DNA of 64,000 bases from Erythrobacter aurantius (GCF_023823125.1 NZ_CP090949.1:62001-126000), one strand, 5' to 3'; positions 52,148 to 62,270 are shown, numbered from the stretch's first letter. Numbers and translations are program-made. Notes: generated from the sequence alone by a model not told the origin.

Positions 52148-53431
52148 TCAGTCCGTCGCGTCGAGCCCATAGGCCGTGTGCAGCACGCGCACCGCCAGCT
52201 CGGTTTCGTCCTCGTCGATCATCACGCTGACCTTGATTTCGGAGGTGCTGATCGCCTGGATGTTGATGCCACGATCGGACAGTGCGCGGAACATGGTGCT
52301 GGCGACGCCCGCGTGGCTTTTCATGCCGACACCGACGACGCTGATCTTGGCGATCTTGCTGTCGGTGATGATCCGGTTGAAACCGATTTCGCCGCGGCGA
52401 TCCTCCAGCAACGCCTGCGCGCGCGCCAGATCGGCCTGCGGCACGGTGAAGGTCACGTCGGTCTCGCCCTTGTCGCGACCGACGTTCTGAATGATCATGT
52501 CGACGTTGATCGACGCCTCGGCCAGCGGTTCGAAGATATTCGCCACCGCACCCGGCTTGTCAGGCACGCGGGTGAGGATCACTTTCGCCTCGTTCTTGTC
52601 ATGCGCGATGCCGGTTACAAGCTGGCGTTCCATCAGGCCCTTCTCCACCAATTCGTCCATTTCTTCATCCGACACGATCAGTGTGCCGGGCAATTCGTCT
52701 GCCGAAACCGCGTCGTCGCCGACGAAGCTGGAGAGCACCTGGATACGCACCCCTTCCTTCATCGCGAGGCCGACGCTGCGGGTCTGGAGCACCTTGGCCC
52801 CGACACTCGCGAGTTCGAGCATTTCCTCGTAAGTCACCGCTTTCAATTTGCGCGCCTTGGCAACGATGCGCGGATCGGTGGTGTAGACCCCGTCGACATC
52901 GGTGTAGATGTCGCAGCGATCCGCCTTCACCGCCGCAGCGACCGCCACCGCCGAAGTGTCCGAACCGCCACGGCCCAGCGTCGTCACCCGGCCATCCTCG
53001 GAAATTCCCTGAAAGCCGGGGACCACGGCGATCTCGCCCGCTTCCATCGCCGCCACCATTTCAGGTGCGTCAATCGATTCGATCCGCGCCTTGGCATGCG
53101 CCTCAATCGTCTTGACCGGGATCTGCCAGCCCAGCCAGCTGCGCGCCTTGCAGCCCAGCGATTGCAGCGTCAGCGCCAGCAGCCCGCTTGTCACCTGTTC
53201 GCCACTGGCGACGACCACGTCGTATTCCGCCGGATCGTACAGCGCATTGGCTTCGCGGCAGAAATTGACGAGGCGATCGGTTTCACCCGCCATCGCGCTG
53301 ACAACCACGGCGACTTCATTGCCGCCCGACGCCTGTTTGCGCACGATGTTGGCGACACGGCGAATACGCTCGGTCCCCGCCATCGAGGTGCCGCCGAACT
53401 TCATCACGATACGTTGCCCGCCCTTGGCCAA
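52148..53431 (-). CDS. lysC: Aspartate kinase
   Basis: 427 residues. KFGGTSMAG opens the kinase domain, followed by GRGGSDTSAVAVAAAVKADRCDIYTDVDGVYTTDPR. Two ACT domains at the C-terminus (VILTRVPDKPGAVANIF; KISVVGVGMKSHAGVASTMF) give feedback inhibition. Phosphorylates aspartate for Lys, Thr and Met. Divergent from ubiG (about 66 bp between). Confidence 0.95.
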   Translation of the reverse strand: MAKGGQRIVMKFGGTSMAGTERIRRVANIVRKQASGGNEVAVVVSAMAGETDRLVNFCREANALYDPAEYDVVVASGEQVTSGLLALTLQSLGCKARSWLGWQIPVKTIEAHAKARIESIDAPEMVAAMEAGEIAVVPGFQGISEDGRVTTLGRGGSDTSAVAVAAAVKADRCDIYTDVDGVYTTDPRIVAKARKLKAVTYEEMLELASVGAKVLQTRSVGLAMKEGVRIQVLSSFVGDDAVSADELPGTLIVSDEEMDELVEKGLMERQLVTGIAHDKNEAKVILTRVPDKPGAVANIFEPLAEASINVDMIIQNVGRDKGETDVTFTVPQADLARAQALLEDRRGEIGFNRIITDSKIAKISVVGVGMKSHAGVASTMFRALSDRGINIQAISTSEIKVSVMIDEDETELAVRVLHTAYGLDATD

Positions 53432-53497
53432 GGTACGATTACTCCCGCTCGATAGGTTACGCTGGTCTGCGTTTCAGGGCGCTGCTAACGAGGCCGC

Positions 53498-54238
53498 ATG
53501 GGAAACGCAAACGTCTCAAATGTAACCATCCGTCCGGAGGAAGCGCAATTCTTCGCCGAACTGGCCAAGGATTGGTGGAACCCGAACGGCAAGATGGCCA
53601 GTCTGCATCAGGTAAACCCGGTGAGGATGCAGTTCATCCGCGAGGCGATCGACGCGCATTTCGGCACCGATCCGCGCGCGATCCGGCCGCTCTCGGGCAA
53701 GTCGGCGCTGGATATCGGCTGCGGCGCGGGGCTGGTATGCGAACCCTTGGCGCGGCTGGGTGCGGATGTGACGGGTGTGGACGCGGCGGCGCAGAATGTC
53801 GCGGCGGCGGCGGCTCATGCAGAGGGCGCAGGGCTGGATATCCGCTATATGGCGGGGGAAGTCGCCAGCCTTGATATCGGCACCTTCGATCTGGTCACTG
53901 CGCTCGAAGTGATCGAGCATGTGGCCGATCAGCCCGCATTCCTGCGCGATGTCGCAGCGCGGATTGCACCGGGCGGGTTGCTGGTGATGTCCACCCCCAA
54001 TCGCACCGCCGCCAGCCGCCTGCTGCTGGTGGGCGCAGCAGAGGCGGTGGGTTACGTGCCCAAGGGAACGCACCACTGGGATGATTTCATCGCGCCCGAA
54101 GACCTCGAAGACCTGCTCGAAGCGGTGGGCCTCGAAGTGATCGAGCGGCGCGGGATCGCGTGGCGACCGGGCAAGGGACTGCATTTGTCGAGCGACGAAT
54201 CGCTCAACTACATCTTGAGCGCGCGCAAGGAAGCCTAG
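53498..54238 (+). CDS. ubiG: Ubiquinone biosynthesis O-methyltransferase
   Basis: 246 residues. SAM motif I is LDIGCGAGLVCEPLARLGADVTGVDAA, with the UbiG-type start EEAQFFAELAKDWWNPNGKMASLHQVNPVRMQFI and GTHHWDDFIAPEDL. Catalyses both O-methylations of ubiquinone. Its TAG shares CTAG with the convergent phosphodiesterase stop. Confidence 0.95.
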   Translation: MGNANVSNVTIRPEEAQFFAELAKDWWNPNGKMASLHQVNPVRMQFIREAIDAHFGTDPRAIRPLSGKSALDIGCGAGLVCEPLARLGADVTGVDAAAQNVAAAAAHAEGAGLDIRYMAGEVASLDIGTFDLVTALEVIEHVADQPAFLRDVAARIAPGGLLVMSTPNRTAASRLLLVGAAEAVGYVPKGTHHWDDFIAPEDLEDLLEAVGLEVIERRGIAWRPGKGLHLSSDESLNYILSARKEA

Positions 54239-55299
54239 GGCCGCGCCTGCTCTAGCAGCGCCTCCAGTTCCTTCACATTGTCGACGAAGAAACCGTCCGC
54301 GCCGCTGGCAATCGCCGCGCGCCACAGCATTTCGTATTTTCCATCATCCGAAACCCCGCCCTCGCCTTGCAAACCGGCCGGGAGAAAGCCGTTTTCCTTG
54401 CGCAGCGTCCACGGGTGCACCTTCAGCCCGGCGGCATGGGCATCCGCCACCAGCGAAGTCGGCTGCATGGTTGCAGGATCGAGCAGATAGGTGAGGCCCG
54501 GCCCGATCCCGTCGGCGTATGTGGCGATTTCAGCGAGGCCCGCCGGGCTGACCATGTCGGCATAGCGCATGTCGGGTTCGTCCACCGGGCCGCCTTCGGG
54601 GTGGATCAGCTGCACCAGCTTGAAATCGCTACGCTGGTTCAGACGCCGCAACGTGCCGACCTCGAAACACTGGATAAAAATCGGATCGCCGGCCTCTATG
54701 CCGAGATTGCGCAGTTCGCGCAGCAGCAGGTCGACCATGTCGATCCCTTCGGCTTCCAGCATGAAGGTCGGATGCTTGAGTTCCGGGTAAAGGCCGATAC
54801 GCCGCCCGGTCTGCGCTTCCTTGGTGCGCACCAGTTGGACGATCTCGGCAAAAGTCGGGATCTGATAGAGGCCGTTGTAGCCCGTGTTGGCAGGGCGGAT
54901 ATTGCCGACCCGCTCGCGCACCCGCAGCGTGCGCAGTTCGGCAAGGGTAAAGTCCTCGGCAAACCACCCGGCGACCCTTTGCCCGTCGATCATCTTTTCG
55001 CGCCGCAAATGTTCGAATTCTTCGCGGCTCGCGACATCGGTGGTATCCGACAGCTCGTTCTCGTGGCGCGCAACCAGTTGCAAATCCTTGGTCACGACCA
55101 GATCGGGTTCGACATAATCCGCGCCCTGATCGATCGCGAGTTCATAGGCGGCCAGCGTGTGTTCGGGGCGGTCCCCGCTTGCGCCGCGATGGGCAATCAC
55201 CAGCGGTCCGTCCTGCGCCATGGCCGAAGTCTCCATCCCCACACCCGATGCCAGACCGGCGAGTGCCGCAAGCAGCAAGGTGGCTTTCAATTCAAACAT
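54235..55299 (-). CDS. Glycerophosphodiester phosphodiesterase (GlpQ-like, exported)
   Basis: 354 residues from the ATG at 55299. Signal peptide (LLLAALAGLASGVGMETSAMA) then LVIAHRGASGDRPEHTLAAY and DYVEPDLVVTKD, the GDPD catalytic His/Glu/Asp residues, and HPTFMLEAEG. Splits glycerophosphodiesters to glycerol-3-phosphate and alcohols in the periplasm. Its start lies inside the end of the NadR-like gene. Confidence 0.9.
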   Translation of the reverse strand: MFELKATLLLAALAGLASGVGMETSAMAQDGPLVIAHRGASGDRPEHTLAAYELAIDQGADYVEPDLVVTKDLQLVARHENELSDTTDVASREEFEHLRREKMIDGQRVAGWFAEDFTLAELRTLRVRERVGNIRPANTGYNGLYQIPTFAEIVQLVRTKEAQTGRRIGLYPELKHPTFMLEAEGIDMVDLLLRELRNLGIEAGDPIFIQCFEVGTLRRLNQRSDFKLVQLIHPEGGPVDEPDMRYADMVSPAGLAEIATYADGIGPGLTYLLDPATMQPTSLVADAHAAGLKVHPWTLRKENGFLPAGLQGEGGVSDDGKYEMLWRAAIASGADGFFVDNVKELEALLEQARP

Positions 55300-56272
55300 C
55301 CAATGCTCCCATCGCGCGCAGCGCCGCGTCGTACCGTGCCGTTCCTGAACCGGAGATGCGCGCAAACGGCACATCGGCGTCGATCAGCACCTGCTCGGTT
55401 ATCCTTGCAAAACGATGACGCTCTTCAGGGTCGCTGAAGAAGCGCGTGCCGTCATCGACCCACGGCAGATCGGGTTCGAGCAGCAGATAAAGGTCAGCCT
55501 TTTGCGCCTGCATCAGTTCCTCGGGCCGCTCCCCCAGCAACATCTCGCACCAGGCGGCCGTCATCAGCGCATCGGTATCGAGCAGCAGCCGCGTCCCGGC
55601 CCAGCGTTCCGCCGCGCTGGCCATCGCTTGCTGTGCGCGCCCGATCAGCATCAGATCGTCCATCGTCAACGCATCACGATGCACTTCGCAATGGCTGCGC
55701 CCGTATTCGCCGACAGCGATTATGCCGAGCCTTTGTGAAAGCTGACTGGCCAGCGTCGATTTGCCGGTGCTTTCGGCTCCATGCAGGCAGATGCGCTTGC
55801 GATAATGGGCGCGGACAGGTTCGGGCAGCATCGGCCAATGCGCCGCCGGATCGGCACGCACGGCGCTGCCCGAAAGACCCGAAAGCGCATCGTCCATCGC
55901 CAGAATGCGCCCGCCAAGCGGCACGAAGAAACCGCCCGCCTCCTGCGCCAGCCGCGCGCCATAATCCTCGCCCGCGAACAGATAGTCGATCGGTTCGGGA
56001 TGAGCGGCGGCGACGATATCGCGCCAGATCGGCCAGAAATCGGGGCTGTCCTCCGGCGCTTGCGGCACCACTTCGCCATGGCCCAGCACCCGGCAATCGG
56101 GAAACAGCTCGCGCATCCACCCCAGCCGCCGCTCGCCCGCGATAGGATCATCGGGCAGCCAGCAAACCACCACCGTCAATTCGTCCACCAGAGCGCGCGC
56201 CGTCTCGATCAGGGCGATGTGCCCGGCGTGAGGCGGCATGAATTTGCCCAGCAGGAACCCGCGGCTGGTCAT
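55292..56272 (-). CDS. NadR-like bifunctional nicotinamide nucleotide adenylyltransferase / ribosylnicotinamide kinase
   Basis: 326 residues from the ATG at 56272, preferred because MTSRGFLLGKFMPPHAGHIALIE is the family's start. The adenylyltransferase part has the PHAGH motif, while the C-terminal kinase has HGAESTGKST (P-loop, about 175). There is no N-terminal HTH, so it does not repress genes as enterobacterial NadR does. Overlaps PnuC and the phosphodiesterase gene. Makes NAD from nicotinamide riboside taken up by PnuC. Confidence 0.9.
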   Translation of the reverse strand: MTSRGFLLGKFMPPHAGHIALIETARALVDELTVVVCWLPDDPIAGERRLGWMRELFPDCRVLGHGEVVPQAPEDSPDFWPIWRDIVAAAHPEPIDYLFAGEDYGARLAQEAGGFFVPLGGRILAMDDALSGLSGSAVRADPAAHWPMLPEPVRAHYRKRICLHGAESTGKSTLASQLSQRLGIIAVGEYGRSHCEVHRDALTMDDLMLIGRAQQAMASAAERWAGTRLLLDTDALMTAAWCEMLLGERPEELMQAQKADLYLLLEPDLPWVDDGTRFFSDPEERHRFARITEQVLIDADVPFARISGSGTARYDAALRAMGALDV

Positions 56273-56841
56273 GCGTTCTCGGGCTCGATCCGGGCTGCGC
56301 GCACCCATTGGATCAGCCCAAGCGTCGCCAGCACCAGAAAGGCGCAATACAGCCCGGCTGTCAGATGCAGATCGCGTTCAATGTAGAGCCAGATCGCGCC
56401 CACATCGATGGCGACCCACAGCACCCAGTTTTCGACCCGCCGGATCGACAGCAGGATCTGCGCAACCACGCTGGCCCCGGCGATGGCGGCATCGGCATAG
56501 GGCAGCGCGGCATCGGTGAAGCTGGCCATCAGCCAGCCGATCGCGCCGGTCGCCACCGCGACGCAGGCCAGCGCGCCGATCCGCGCGGGCCAGCCCATCC
56601 ATCGCACCGCCACCGCATGGTCCAGCCCGCCGGCCTTCGCCCACAGATACCAGCCCCAGCGCTGCACTCCGAAGAAGAACACCTGCAGCAGGGATTCGGC
56701 ATACAGCCGCGCTTCCCAGAAGATGAAGAGGTACACCGTCACCATCGCCATCCCGAACGGATAGTTCCAGATGCTGCGCCGCACGAGCAGGCCGACATTG
56801 GCAAGCCCGAGGCAGACGGCGATGATCTCAAGCGTGTTCAC
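56269..56841 (-). CDS. pnuC: Nicotinamide riboside transporter
   Basis: 190 residues, starting at GTG 56841. Seven membrane segments, with the PnuC pattern SIWNYPFGMAMVTVYLFIFWEARLYAESLLQ and QRWGWYLWAKA. It overlaps the NadR-like gene by 4 bases: uptake and phosphorylation of nicotinamide riboside are coupled, which favours trapping. Confidence 0.93.
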   Translation of the reverse strand: MNTLEIIAVCLGLANVGLLVRRSIWNYPFGMAMVTVYLFIFWEARLYAESLLQVFFFGVQRWGWYLWAKAGGLDHAVAVRWMGWPARIGALACVAVATGAIGWLMASFTDAALPYADAAIAGASVVAQILLSIRRVENWVLWVAIDVGAIWLYIERDLHLTAGLYCAFLVLATLGLIQWVRAARIEPENA

Positions 56842-56851
56842 CGATCGTGGC

Positions 56852-57202
56852 CTAGCCGAGCGCCGCGGCCCATTCCGCTTCCTTGAACCCAACGAGGATG
56901 CCGCCCGCATACTCGACGATGGGGCGTTTGATCATCGAAGGGTTATCGGCGAGCAGGGCAACCGCAGCTTCCCTGTCATCGGCTGCCGCCTTGTCCGCTT
57001 CCGAAAGCTTGCGGAAAGTCGTGCCGCGCTTGTTCAGCACCACATCGACGCCCTTGGCCGCGATCCAGCCGGACAGCTTGGCGGCGTCGGCGCCCTCCTT
57101 CTTGTAGTCGTGGAAGGTGTATTCGATGCCCTGCGCATCCAGCCAGCTGCGCGCCTTCTTCACCGTGTCGCAATTGGGGATGCCGTAGAAATGGATCGTC
57201 AT
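56852..57202 (-). CDS. ArsC/Spx-family protein (arsenate reductase-like)
   Basis: 116 residues from the ATG at 57202. The catalytic Cys is in YGIPNCDTVKKARSWL; RGTTFRKL and PIVEYAGGILVGF are family segments. Most chromosomal homologues of this length (YffB-type) are not true arsenate reductases; function unresolved. Confidence 0.88.
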   Translation of the reverse strand: MTIHFYGIPNCDTVKKARSWLDAQGIEYTFHDYKKEGADAAKLSGWIAAKGVDVVLNKRGTTFRKLSEADKAAADDREAAVALLADNPSMIKRPIVEYAGGILVGFKEAEWAAALG

Positions 57203-57291
57203 GGAAATCCAACCTGTTGAGAATGCAAACGCCCGCTTGCCGATGCTTCGCCGGAGTGGCAACCATCTTCGCACCATCACGGGGGGATACA

Positions 57292-57705
57292 ATGGCTTTT
57301 TGGGACGCAGATCTGACGACGAGAATGGGCGCTGACACGGCGACCAGCCGGGCAGGACTGGCCTGCTTCATTCTGGCAGGATTTCGAATTTTGGGGGCGC
57401 TTTTCTTTGGCGGATTGATCGGGCTCGAAACGCTGGAAGGCCAGATCGTCGCCGCAACCACCGGGATCGAGGCGCTGGTCGCGCTGATTGCCGGTTTCAG
57501 GTTCCGTGCCGGAAAAGGAGCGTTCTGGGGCATCGCGGCAGCGGTTCTGCTGGGGATTTCGATCCTGAACAGCCTTATCGGCTTTGCGATCGGCGGCGTC
57601 GTTATTGGCGCGGTCTTCCTTGTCGTGATCGTGCAGGGCATTCGCGGCGCTTTCGCGCTGCGCGCTGGCGGGTTCGACGAGGACGAATTGGAAGCTTTCG
57701 AATAA
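57292..57705 (+). CDS. Hypothetical small membrane protein
   Basis: 137 residues. About four hydrophobic helices: ACFILAGFRILGALFFGGLIGLE, VAATTGIEALVALIAGF, WGIAAAVLLGISILNSLIGFAIGGVVIGAVFLVVIV. A short acidic C-terminus (GFDEDELEAFE). No known family recognised; ordinary start with GGGGG upstream. Confidence 0.7.
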   Translation: MAFWDADLTTRMGADTATSRAGLACFILAGFRILGALFFGGLIGLETLEGQIVAATTGIEALVALIAGFRFRAGKGAFWGIAAAVLLGISILNSLIGFAIGGVVIGAVFLVVIVQGIRGAFALRAGGFDEDELEAFE

Positions 57706-57707
57706 GG

Positions 57708-58181
57708 CTAGATTGCCCGGCCCAGATGCGCGTCGGCAATCGCCACGGCCAGCGCGTCTGCGGCGTCGGTTCCGGCAAGTGACACTCCGGGCAGCAACAC
57801 CTTCACCATCGCGGCAACCTGTTGCTTGTCCGCTCCGCCGGTGCCGACAACCGCTTTCTTCACCAGCCGCGCGGCGTGTTCGTTCACTGTCAGACCCGCC
57901 GCACCGCAAGCGGCGAGCACGCTGCCGCGCGCCTGAGCCAGCTTCAGAGTCGATTGCGGGTTTTCGTTGACGAACACTTCCTCGCAAGCGGCGCGATCAG
58001 GGCTGTGATCGGCAATGACCTTGGAAATCCCGGCGTGCAGAAGTGCCAGCCGGTCTGCCATCGGTGCCTTGGCACTGGTGGCAATCTGACCGTTGGCAAT
58101 GTGCGACAGGCGCGAACCTTCTGCGCGGATCACGCCCCAGCCGGTGCAGGATAGCGAAGGATCAAGGCCGAGGATCAGCAT
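57708..58181 (-). CDS. ruvC: Holliday junction endodeoxyribonuclease RuvC
   Basis: 157 residues from the ATG at 58181. Catalytic LGLDPSLSCTGWG (first Asp), EEVFVNENPQSTLKLAQARG and the C-terminal DAADALAVAIADAH acidic cluster. Nicks Holliday junctions with RuvAB. Convergent with the small membrane protein; 3 bases between the two stops. Confidence 0.95.
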   Translation of the reverse strand: MLILGLDPSLSCTGWGVIRAEGSRLSHIANGQIATSAKAPMADRLALLHAGISKVIADHSPDRAACEEVFVNENPQSTLKLAQARGSVLAACGAAGLTVNEHAARLVKKAVVGTGGADKQQVAAMVKVLLPGVSLAGTDAADALAVAIADAHLGRAI

Positions 58182-58294
58182 GCGAAAACTACAATCCGAT
58201 CCGCCAGCCCATGCGCCATGCCGCCGCGAGCAGAAAAGCCGCGCCGAGCGCGATGGCAAAGGCCCATTCGCGCTTCCTCAGCCTTCATGCTCCC

Positions 58295-59035
58295 TCACAG
58301 CGTCTCCATCACTTCGTCGCTGATTTCGTAGTTGCCCCACACGGTCTGCACGTCGTCGTCATCTTCGAGCGCGTCGATCAGCTTCATCAGCGTGCCCGCA
58401 TTGCTGGCGTCCATTTCGACAGTGATGTTGGGCTTCCACGCCAGTTTGACGTTTTCCGCCTCGCCCAGCGCCTTTTCCAAATCGCTGGCGACCTGGTGGA
58501 GGTCATCTGCGGCGGTCCAGATGGTGTGGCCGTCCTCGGTCGATTCGATGTCCTGCGCACCGGCTTCCATTGCCGCTTCGAGCACGGTGTCTTCATCGCC
58601 CGCGCTCGCGGGATATTCGATCAGGCCAAGCCGTTCGAAACCGTGCTGCACCGATCCTTCGGTGCCGAGGTTGCCGCCGTTCTTGGAAAAGCAGGTGCGC
58701 ACATTGGTGGCGGTGCGATTGCGGTTGTCGGTCAGCGCCTCGACGATGATCGCGCTGCCGCCCGGGCCGTATCCCTCGTAGCGGACTTCCTCGTAATTAT
58801 CGCCGTCATTGGTCGATGCCTTGTCGATCGCGCGCTGGATATTGTCCTTGGGCATCGACTGGCCCTTGGCGTTGTTGATCGCCAGGCGCAGGCGCGGGTT
58901 CATGTCGGGATCGGGAGCGCCCATCTTTGCCGCCACGGTGATTTCGCGGCTGAGCTTGGAAAACAGGTTGGAACGCTTTTTGTCCTGCGCACCCTTGCGG
59001 TGCATGATGTTCTTGAATTTGGAATGGCCTGCCAT
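58295..59035 (-). CDS. YebC/PmpR-family transcriptional regulator
   Basis: 246 residues starting [27 protein letters not shown], with [10 protein letters not shown] and [14 protein letters not shown], the standard TACO1/YebC pattern. Usually near ruvC as here. Recent views tie it to ribosome rescue from polyproline stalls as well as DNA binding. Confidence 0.94.
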   Translation of the reverse strand: MAGHSKFKNIMHRKGAQDKKRSNLFSKLSREITVAAKMGAPDPDMNPRLRLAINNAKGQSMPKDNIQRAIDKASTNDGDNYEEVRYEGYGPGGSAIIVEALTDNRNRTATNVRTCFSKNGGNLGTEGSVQHGFERLGLIEYPASAGDEDTVLEAAMEAGAQDIESTEDGHTIWTAADDLHQVASDLEKALGEAENVKLAWKPNITVEMDASNAGTLMKLIDALEDDDDVQTVWGNYEISDEVMETL

Positions 59036-59112
59036 GGGAACTCTTTTGTTTTCGGAAACCTTGCGGGATGTTCACCCGTAATTGATGAAGGCGCATTAGA
59101 CCGACGAGATAT

Positions 59113-59916
59113 ATGCCGACAAGCCCCGAGCACCATCCCCAGACACAAGCTGCGTCACAGGCCGATATCGAAGCGGTATCCGGCGACGATCCCGCCGCCG
59201 TCGAACGCGCCGCCCCCGCGCCCGATATGGTGGGCGAATGGCGCAGGCTATGGGTGTTCCTGCGGCGACCCACGCTTGAGGTGGCAGGGGAAAGCGCCGC
59301 GCCTTTCACGGTTCTGGCGCGCATCTACACGCTCGACATGATCGCCATTGCCTGCCTGATCGGTCTTGCAAGCGTGGCAGTGGCAGCCGGGGTCTATATC
59401 CCCGAAACCGCGCTTGCCGGGATGGAGTTCACACTGCCGCTGATTCTTGCCGTGGTAATCGGCGCGCCGGTTTTCGAGGAGCTGGCGTTTCGCGGTTGGC
59501 TATCGGGGAAACCGGGGCACGTCATCGCACTGCTGCTGATCGGAGCGGGCGCGGCGGGGTTCGGTGTGATCCACGCCAGCGCGCCATTGATCGGCATGCT
59601 GATCATCGCGGCGGCGCTGATCGGGGCGGCGGCTGCGCTGATCACGCTCCGCCATCGCGGGCCGATGGCGTGGTATGCGCGGGCTTTTCCCGGTTTCTTC
59701 TGGTTTGCGACGCTGTCCTTCGCGCTCGTCCATCTTGCCAACTTCGATGAGGGCTCGCTTGCGGTCCTGTTGCCGCTGGTGCTGCCGCAGTTCATCCTCG
59801 GCTCCATGCTCGGCTATGTCCGGGTGCACATCGGGCTATGGGCGGCGATCCTGCTCCATGCGGCACACAATGCGACAGCGGTTTCGCTCGCCGCGCTGTC
59901 AACGCTGGCGCAGTGA
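59113..59916 (+). CDS. CPBP-family intramembrane metalloprotease
   Basis: 267 residues, about eight hydrophobic helices. Active site motifs: PVFEELAFRGWL (EExxxR; about 117-126), FSFALVHLANFDEG (FxxxH) and LLHAAHNATA (HxxxN-type). CAAX prenyl protease type 2 fold (Rce1-like); bacterial roles include immunity and anchoring. Substrate unknown. Confidence 0.88.
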   Translation: MPTSPEHHPQTQAASQADIEAVSGDDPAAVERAAPAPDMVGEWRRLWVFLRRPTLEVAGESAAPFTVLARIYTLDMIAIACLIGLASVAVAAGVYIPETALAGMEFTLPLILAVVIGAPVFEELAFRGWLSGKPGHVIALLLIGAGAAGFGVIHASAPLIGMLIIAAALIGAAAALITLRHRGPMAWYARAFPGFFWFATLSFALVHLANFDEGSLAVLLPLVLPQFILGSMLGYVRVHIGLWAAILLHAAHNATAVSLAALSTLAQ

Positions 59917-59917
59917 A

Positions 59918-60394
59918 TCAGGGTTCGATGTCGAAATGCAGCGCGGTGATCTCGCTGTGTGACAGCTTGCGATAAAGCGCGCGGGCAGGTTCATCCTCGG
60001 GGATGATGTCAGCCTGCACGAACACGGTCCATGCGCCGCATTCGCGCGCCACGCAGCGCGTTTCCGCGATCATCGCGCTCGCCACTCCCTTTCGGCGGTG
60101 ATGCTCAAGCACGGCGAGATCGTAAATGTAGACCTCGGTGCGTTCCTGCTCGAATTTCTGCAGCACATAGCCGGCAAGCGCGCCCGCCGGTTCGCCATCC
60201 ACAATTCCAAGAATGCCGAAATTCGAAGGGTTGGAAAGCCAGGCAAGGGCATAGTCATCGCCCGGAGGATGATCGGCGTAGTTCTGCGGCTCGCCAAAGC
60301 CGTCGGAGAAAATTGCGTTCATGGCGCGAAACCCGGTCAGATCGCCGGGTACAAGGCGATGCGCGGCAATTGTCGGGTTTCCGCCAGCACCCAT
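59918..60394 (-). CDS. GNAT-family N-acetyltransferase (AAC(3)-I-like)
   Basis: 158 residues from the ATG at 60394, which overlaps the preceding stop (TGATG). Acetyl-CoA loop: VLEHHRRKGVASAMIAETRCVA. Length, DDYALAWLSNPS and ending RKLSHSEITALHFDIEP resemble the AAC(3)-I-like group, but resistance is not implied. Coupled translation with the neighbouring GNAT. Confidence 0.83.
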   Translation of the reverse strand: MGAGGNPTIAAHRLVPGDLTGFRAMNAIFSDGFGEPQNYADHPPGDDYALAWLSNPSNFGILGIVDGEPAGALAGYVLQKFEQERTEVYIYDLAVLEHHRRKGVASAMIAETRCVARECGAWTVFVQADIIPEDEPARALYRKLSHSEITALHFDIEP

Positions 60395-60885
60395 CACAAT
60401 ATCTTCTGCCACCACGTCACGTCGCGCCATCCGCCCATCTTCCAGCCGACTTCACGATAGGTGCCGACGTGTTCGAAACCCATTGCCTCATGCAGCGCCA
60501 TGCTGGGATCATTGGGCATCGTCACCCCGGCAAAGGCGGCATGATACTTCGGTGCGAGAATCGCGAAGAGTTCGGTGTAAAGCGCCCTGCCGACGCCCCG
60601 GCGGGCGCAGGTGCGATCGACATAGATCGCGACATCGCAGGATTGGGAATAGGCCGCGCGGGTGCGGTGCGGCGAGCCGTAGGCATAACCGATCACCGCT
60701 CCATCGCTTTCCGCCGCGACCCAGCCGTGTGACGCGCCGAAGCTGCGGATGCGCTGTTCCATTTCCGCGTCATCCGGCGCCTCGACCTCGAAGCTGATCC
60801 AGCTTTCGGTGACGTAAGGGGCATAGATACGCGCACAGGCCGCTGCGTCGCGGGCCGGATCGGCGCGCCGGATGGAGAAGGTCAT
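60394..60885 (-). CDS. GNAT-family N-acetyltransferase (phosphinothricin/L-methionine sulfoximine acetyltransferase-like)
   Basis: 163 residues. [22 protein letters not shown]-terminus and [18 protein letters not shown] acetyl-CoA loop, then [41 protein letters not shown], the pattern of the PPT N-acetyltransferase group. Overlaps the YbjQ stop by 4 bases. Confidence 0.9.
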   Translation of the reverse strand: MTFSIRRADPARDAAACARIYAPYVTESWISFEVEAPDDAEMEQRIRSFGASHGWVAAESDGAVIGYAYGSPHRTRAAYSQSCDVAIYVDRTCARRGVGRALYTELFAILAPKYHAAFAGVTMPNDPSMALHEAMGFEHVGTYREVGWKMGGWRDVTWWQKIL

Positions 60886-61229
60886 ACCTTCACGGCTGTC
60901 CCGCTGGCCGATACCATCAGCATCGAACCGGTATCGCCGATCACTTCATAATCAAGATCGATCCCGACCACCGCATTGCCGCCGCGCGCCGCGCATTCGG
61001 CCTGAAGCTCGGCAATCGCCTGTTCGCGCGCATCGGCGAGGATGCGTTCATAGCTGCCCGAACGCCCGCCTACGATGTCACGGATATTGGCGAACAGATC
61101 GCGGAACAGGTTGGCCCCGACGATCACCTCGCCCACCACGATGCCGCAATATTCCTGGATCGGCCTGCCCTCGATCGTGGGGGTGGTGGTTACGATGATC
61201 CCGCGCGCGTCTTTCCATTCTCCGGCCAT
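60882..61229 (-). CDS. YbjQ-family heavy-metal-binding-like protein
   Basis: 115 residues from the ATG at 61229. [48 protein letters not shown] and [16 protein letters not shown] match the UPF0145 (YbjQ) family, which forms pentamers. Function unknown. First of a three-gene run with the two GNATs. Confidence 0.92.
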   Translation of the reverse strand: MAGEWKDARGIIVTTTPTIEGRPIQEYCGIVVGEVIVGANLFRDLFANIRDIVGGRSGSYERILADAREQAIAELQAECAARGGNAVVGIDLDYEVIGDTGSMLMVSASGTAVKV

Positions 61230-61311
61230 GGCCCTGTCTCCTTTGCATTGGTGTGTTATAAAGATAATACGCAATATCAAGGGTTCAATGGGATGCGCTG
61301 AAGAAGCCCGC

Positions 61312-62034
61312 CTATTCGAAGACTTCGGTGATTGGGCGCGATTGGCCGGCAATCTCAAGATAGATGGCGACAGGTATCAGGCTGAGGCACCAGGTGAAGA
61401 AAGCATAGCGGGCCGCGATCACCGCCTCGAACCATAGAGGTGCCTGGTTCGCATCATCAGGAGTGATCATCAGCATGATCGCAAAATCGACCATGGAGAG
61501 TGCCAGATAGAGCACAAAGAAGGCCGACCGCCTGCCCCAGACAAACCGCACCACTGCCGCAAGGGACGGCGAGGAGCGGCCGCAAATCAGCCCGGTTTGC
61601 CACGAATGAAACCCTAGGAAGGCTGACAGTATCAGCCCCTCGAGGAAGTACTGATGCCACTCCGGGCCGAGGATCAGGCCAGCTTCGGGCCAGAGGTAAT
61701 AGCCCGTCACCGTGATCGAAAAGCTGAGCCCAAAGTTTGCAAGGCCAAGCAGGATTGCAGTGCCCACCCAAGTCCAGACTTGCGGTGCGGCAAGTTCGAT
61801 CCTGCCTTTGGCCAAAGTCCGGGTGACAGGGAAGATGAAGAAGCCGAAGACGACGATACCCAGCGTGCGGATGATCGCGTTGGATTCGAAATAGCCCAAT
61901 TCTGCGGCAGGCCGGTCAATGAATTGGAACAAAGGAATGTTGACCAGAAAGAACAGCGCCGCACCGACCCATGCGGCTCTGTCCCTCAAGAGATCAACAT
62001 AGATGCGAAGGCTTTCCATCCGGCCTCGAGCCAT
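61312..62034 (-). CDS. Hypothetical integral membrane protein
   Basis: 240 residues from the ATG at 62034, which overlaps the gapR stop by one base (TGATG). Six to seven hydrophobic helices ([84 protein letters not shown]). No recognised family. Confidence 0.68.
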   Translation of the reverse strand: MARGRMESLRIYVDLLRDRAAWVGAALFFLVNIPLFQFIDRPAAELGYFESNAIIRTLGIVVFGFFIFPVTRTLAKGRIELAAPQVWTWVGTAILLGLANFGLSFSITVTGYYLWPEAGLILGPEWHQYFLEGLILSAFLGFHSWQTGLICGRSSPSLAAVVRFVWGRRSAFFVLYLALSMVDFAIMLMITPDDANQAPLWFEAVIAARYAFFTWCLSLIPVAIYLEIAGQSRPITEVFE

Positions 62035-62270
62035 CAACCCATGCCGAGCGCGGCCTTGTAGGTGTCGAGCACCATTTCCTGCTCGCTGCGCTCATCCGGC
62101 TTCATCTTCCGCAGCTTGATGATCTGGCGCATGATCTTGGTGTCGTAACCTACCGCCTTGGCTTCGGCATAGACATCGCGGATATCGTCGGCGATGCCCT
62201 TCTTTTCCTCTTCAAGGCGCTCGATCCGTTCGATCAGGAGGCGCAGGCGATCATCGGTGGCGTCGGCCAT
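62034..62270 (-). CDS. gapR: Nucleoid-associated protein GapR (DUF2312)
   Basis: 78 residues: [45 protein letters not shown], the DUF2312 helix pair. In Caulobacter it is an essential AT-rich/overtwisted-DNA-binding protein that assists replication. The sequence is full length. Confidence 0.94.
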   Translation of the reverse strand: MADATDDRLRLLIERIERLEEEKKGIADDIRDVYAEAKAVGYDTKIMRQIIKLRKMKPDERSEQEMVLDTYKAALGMG

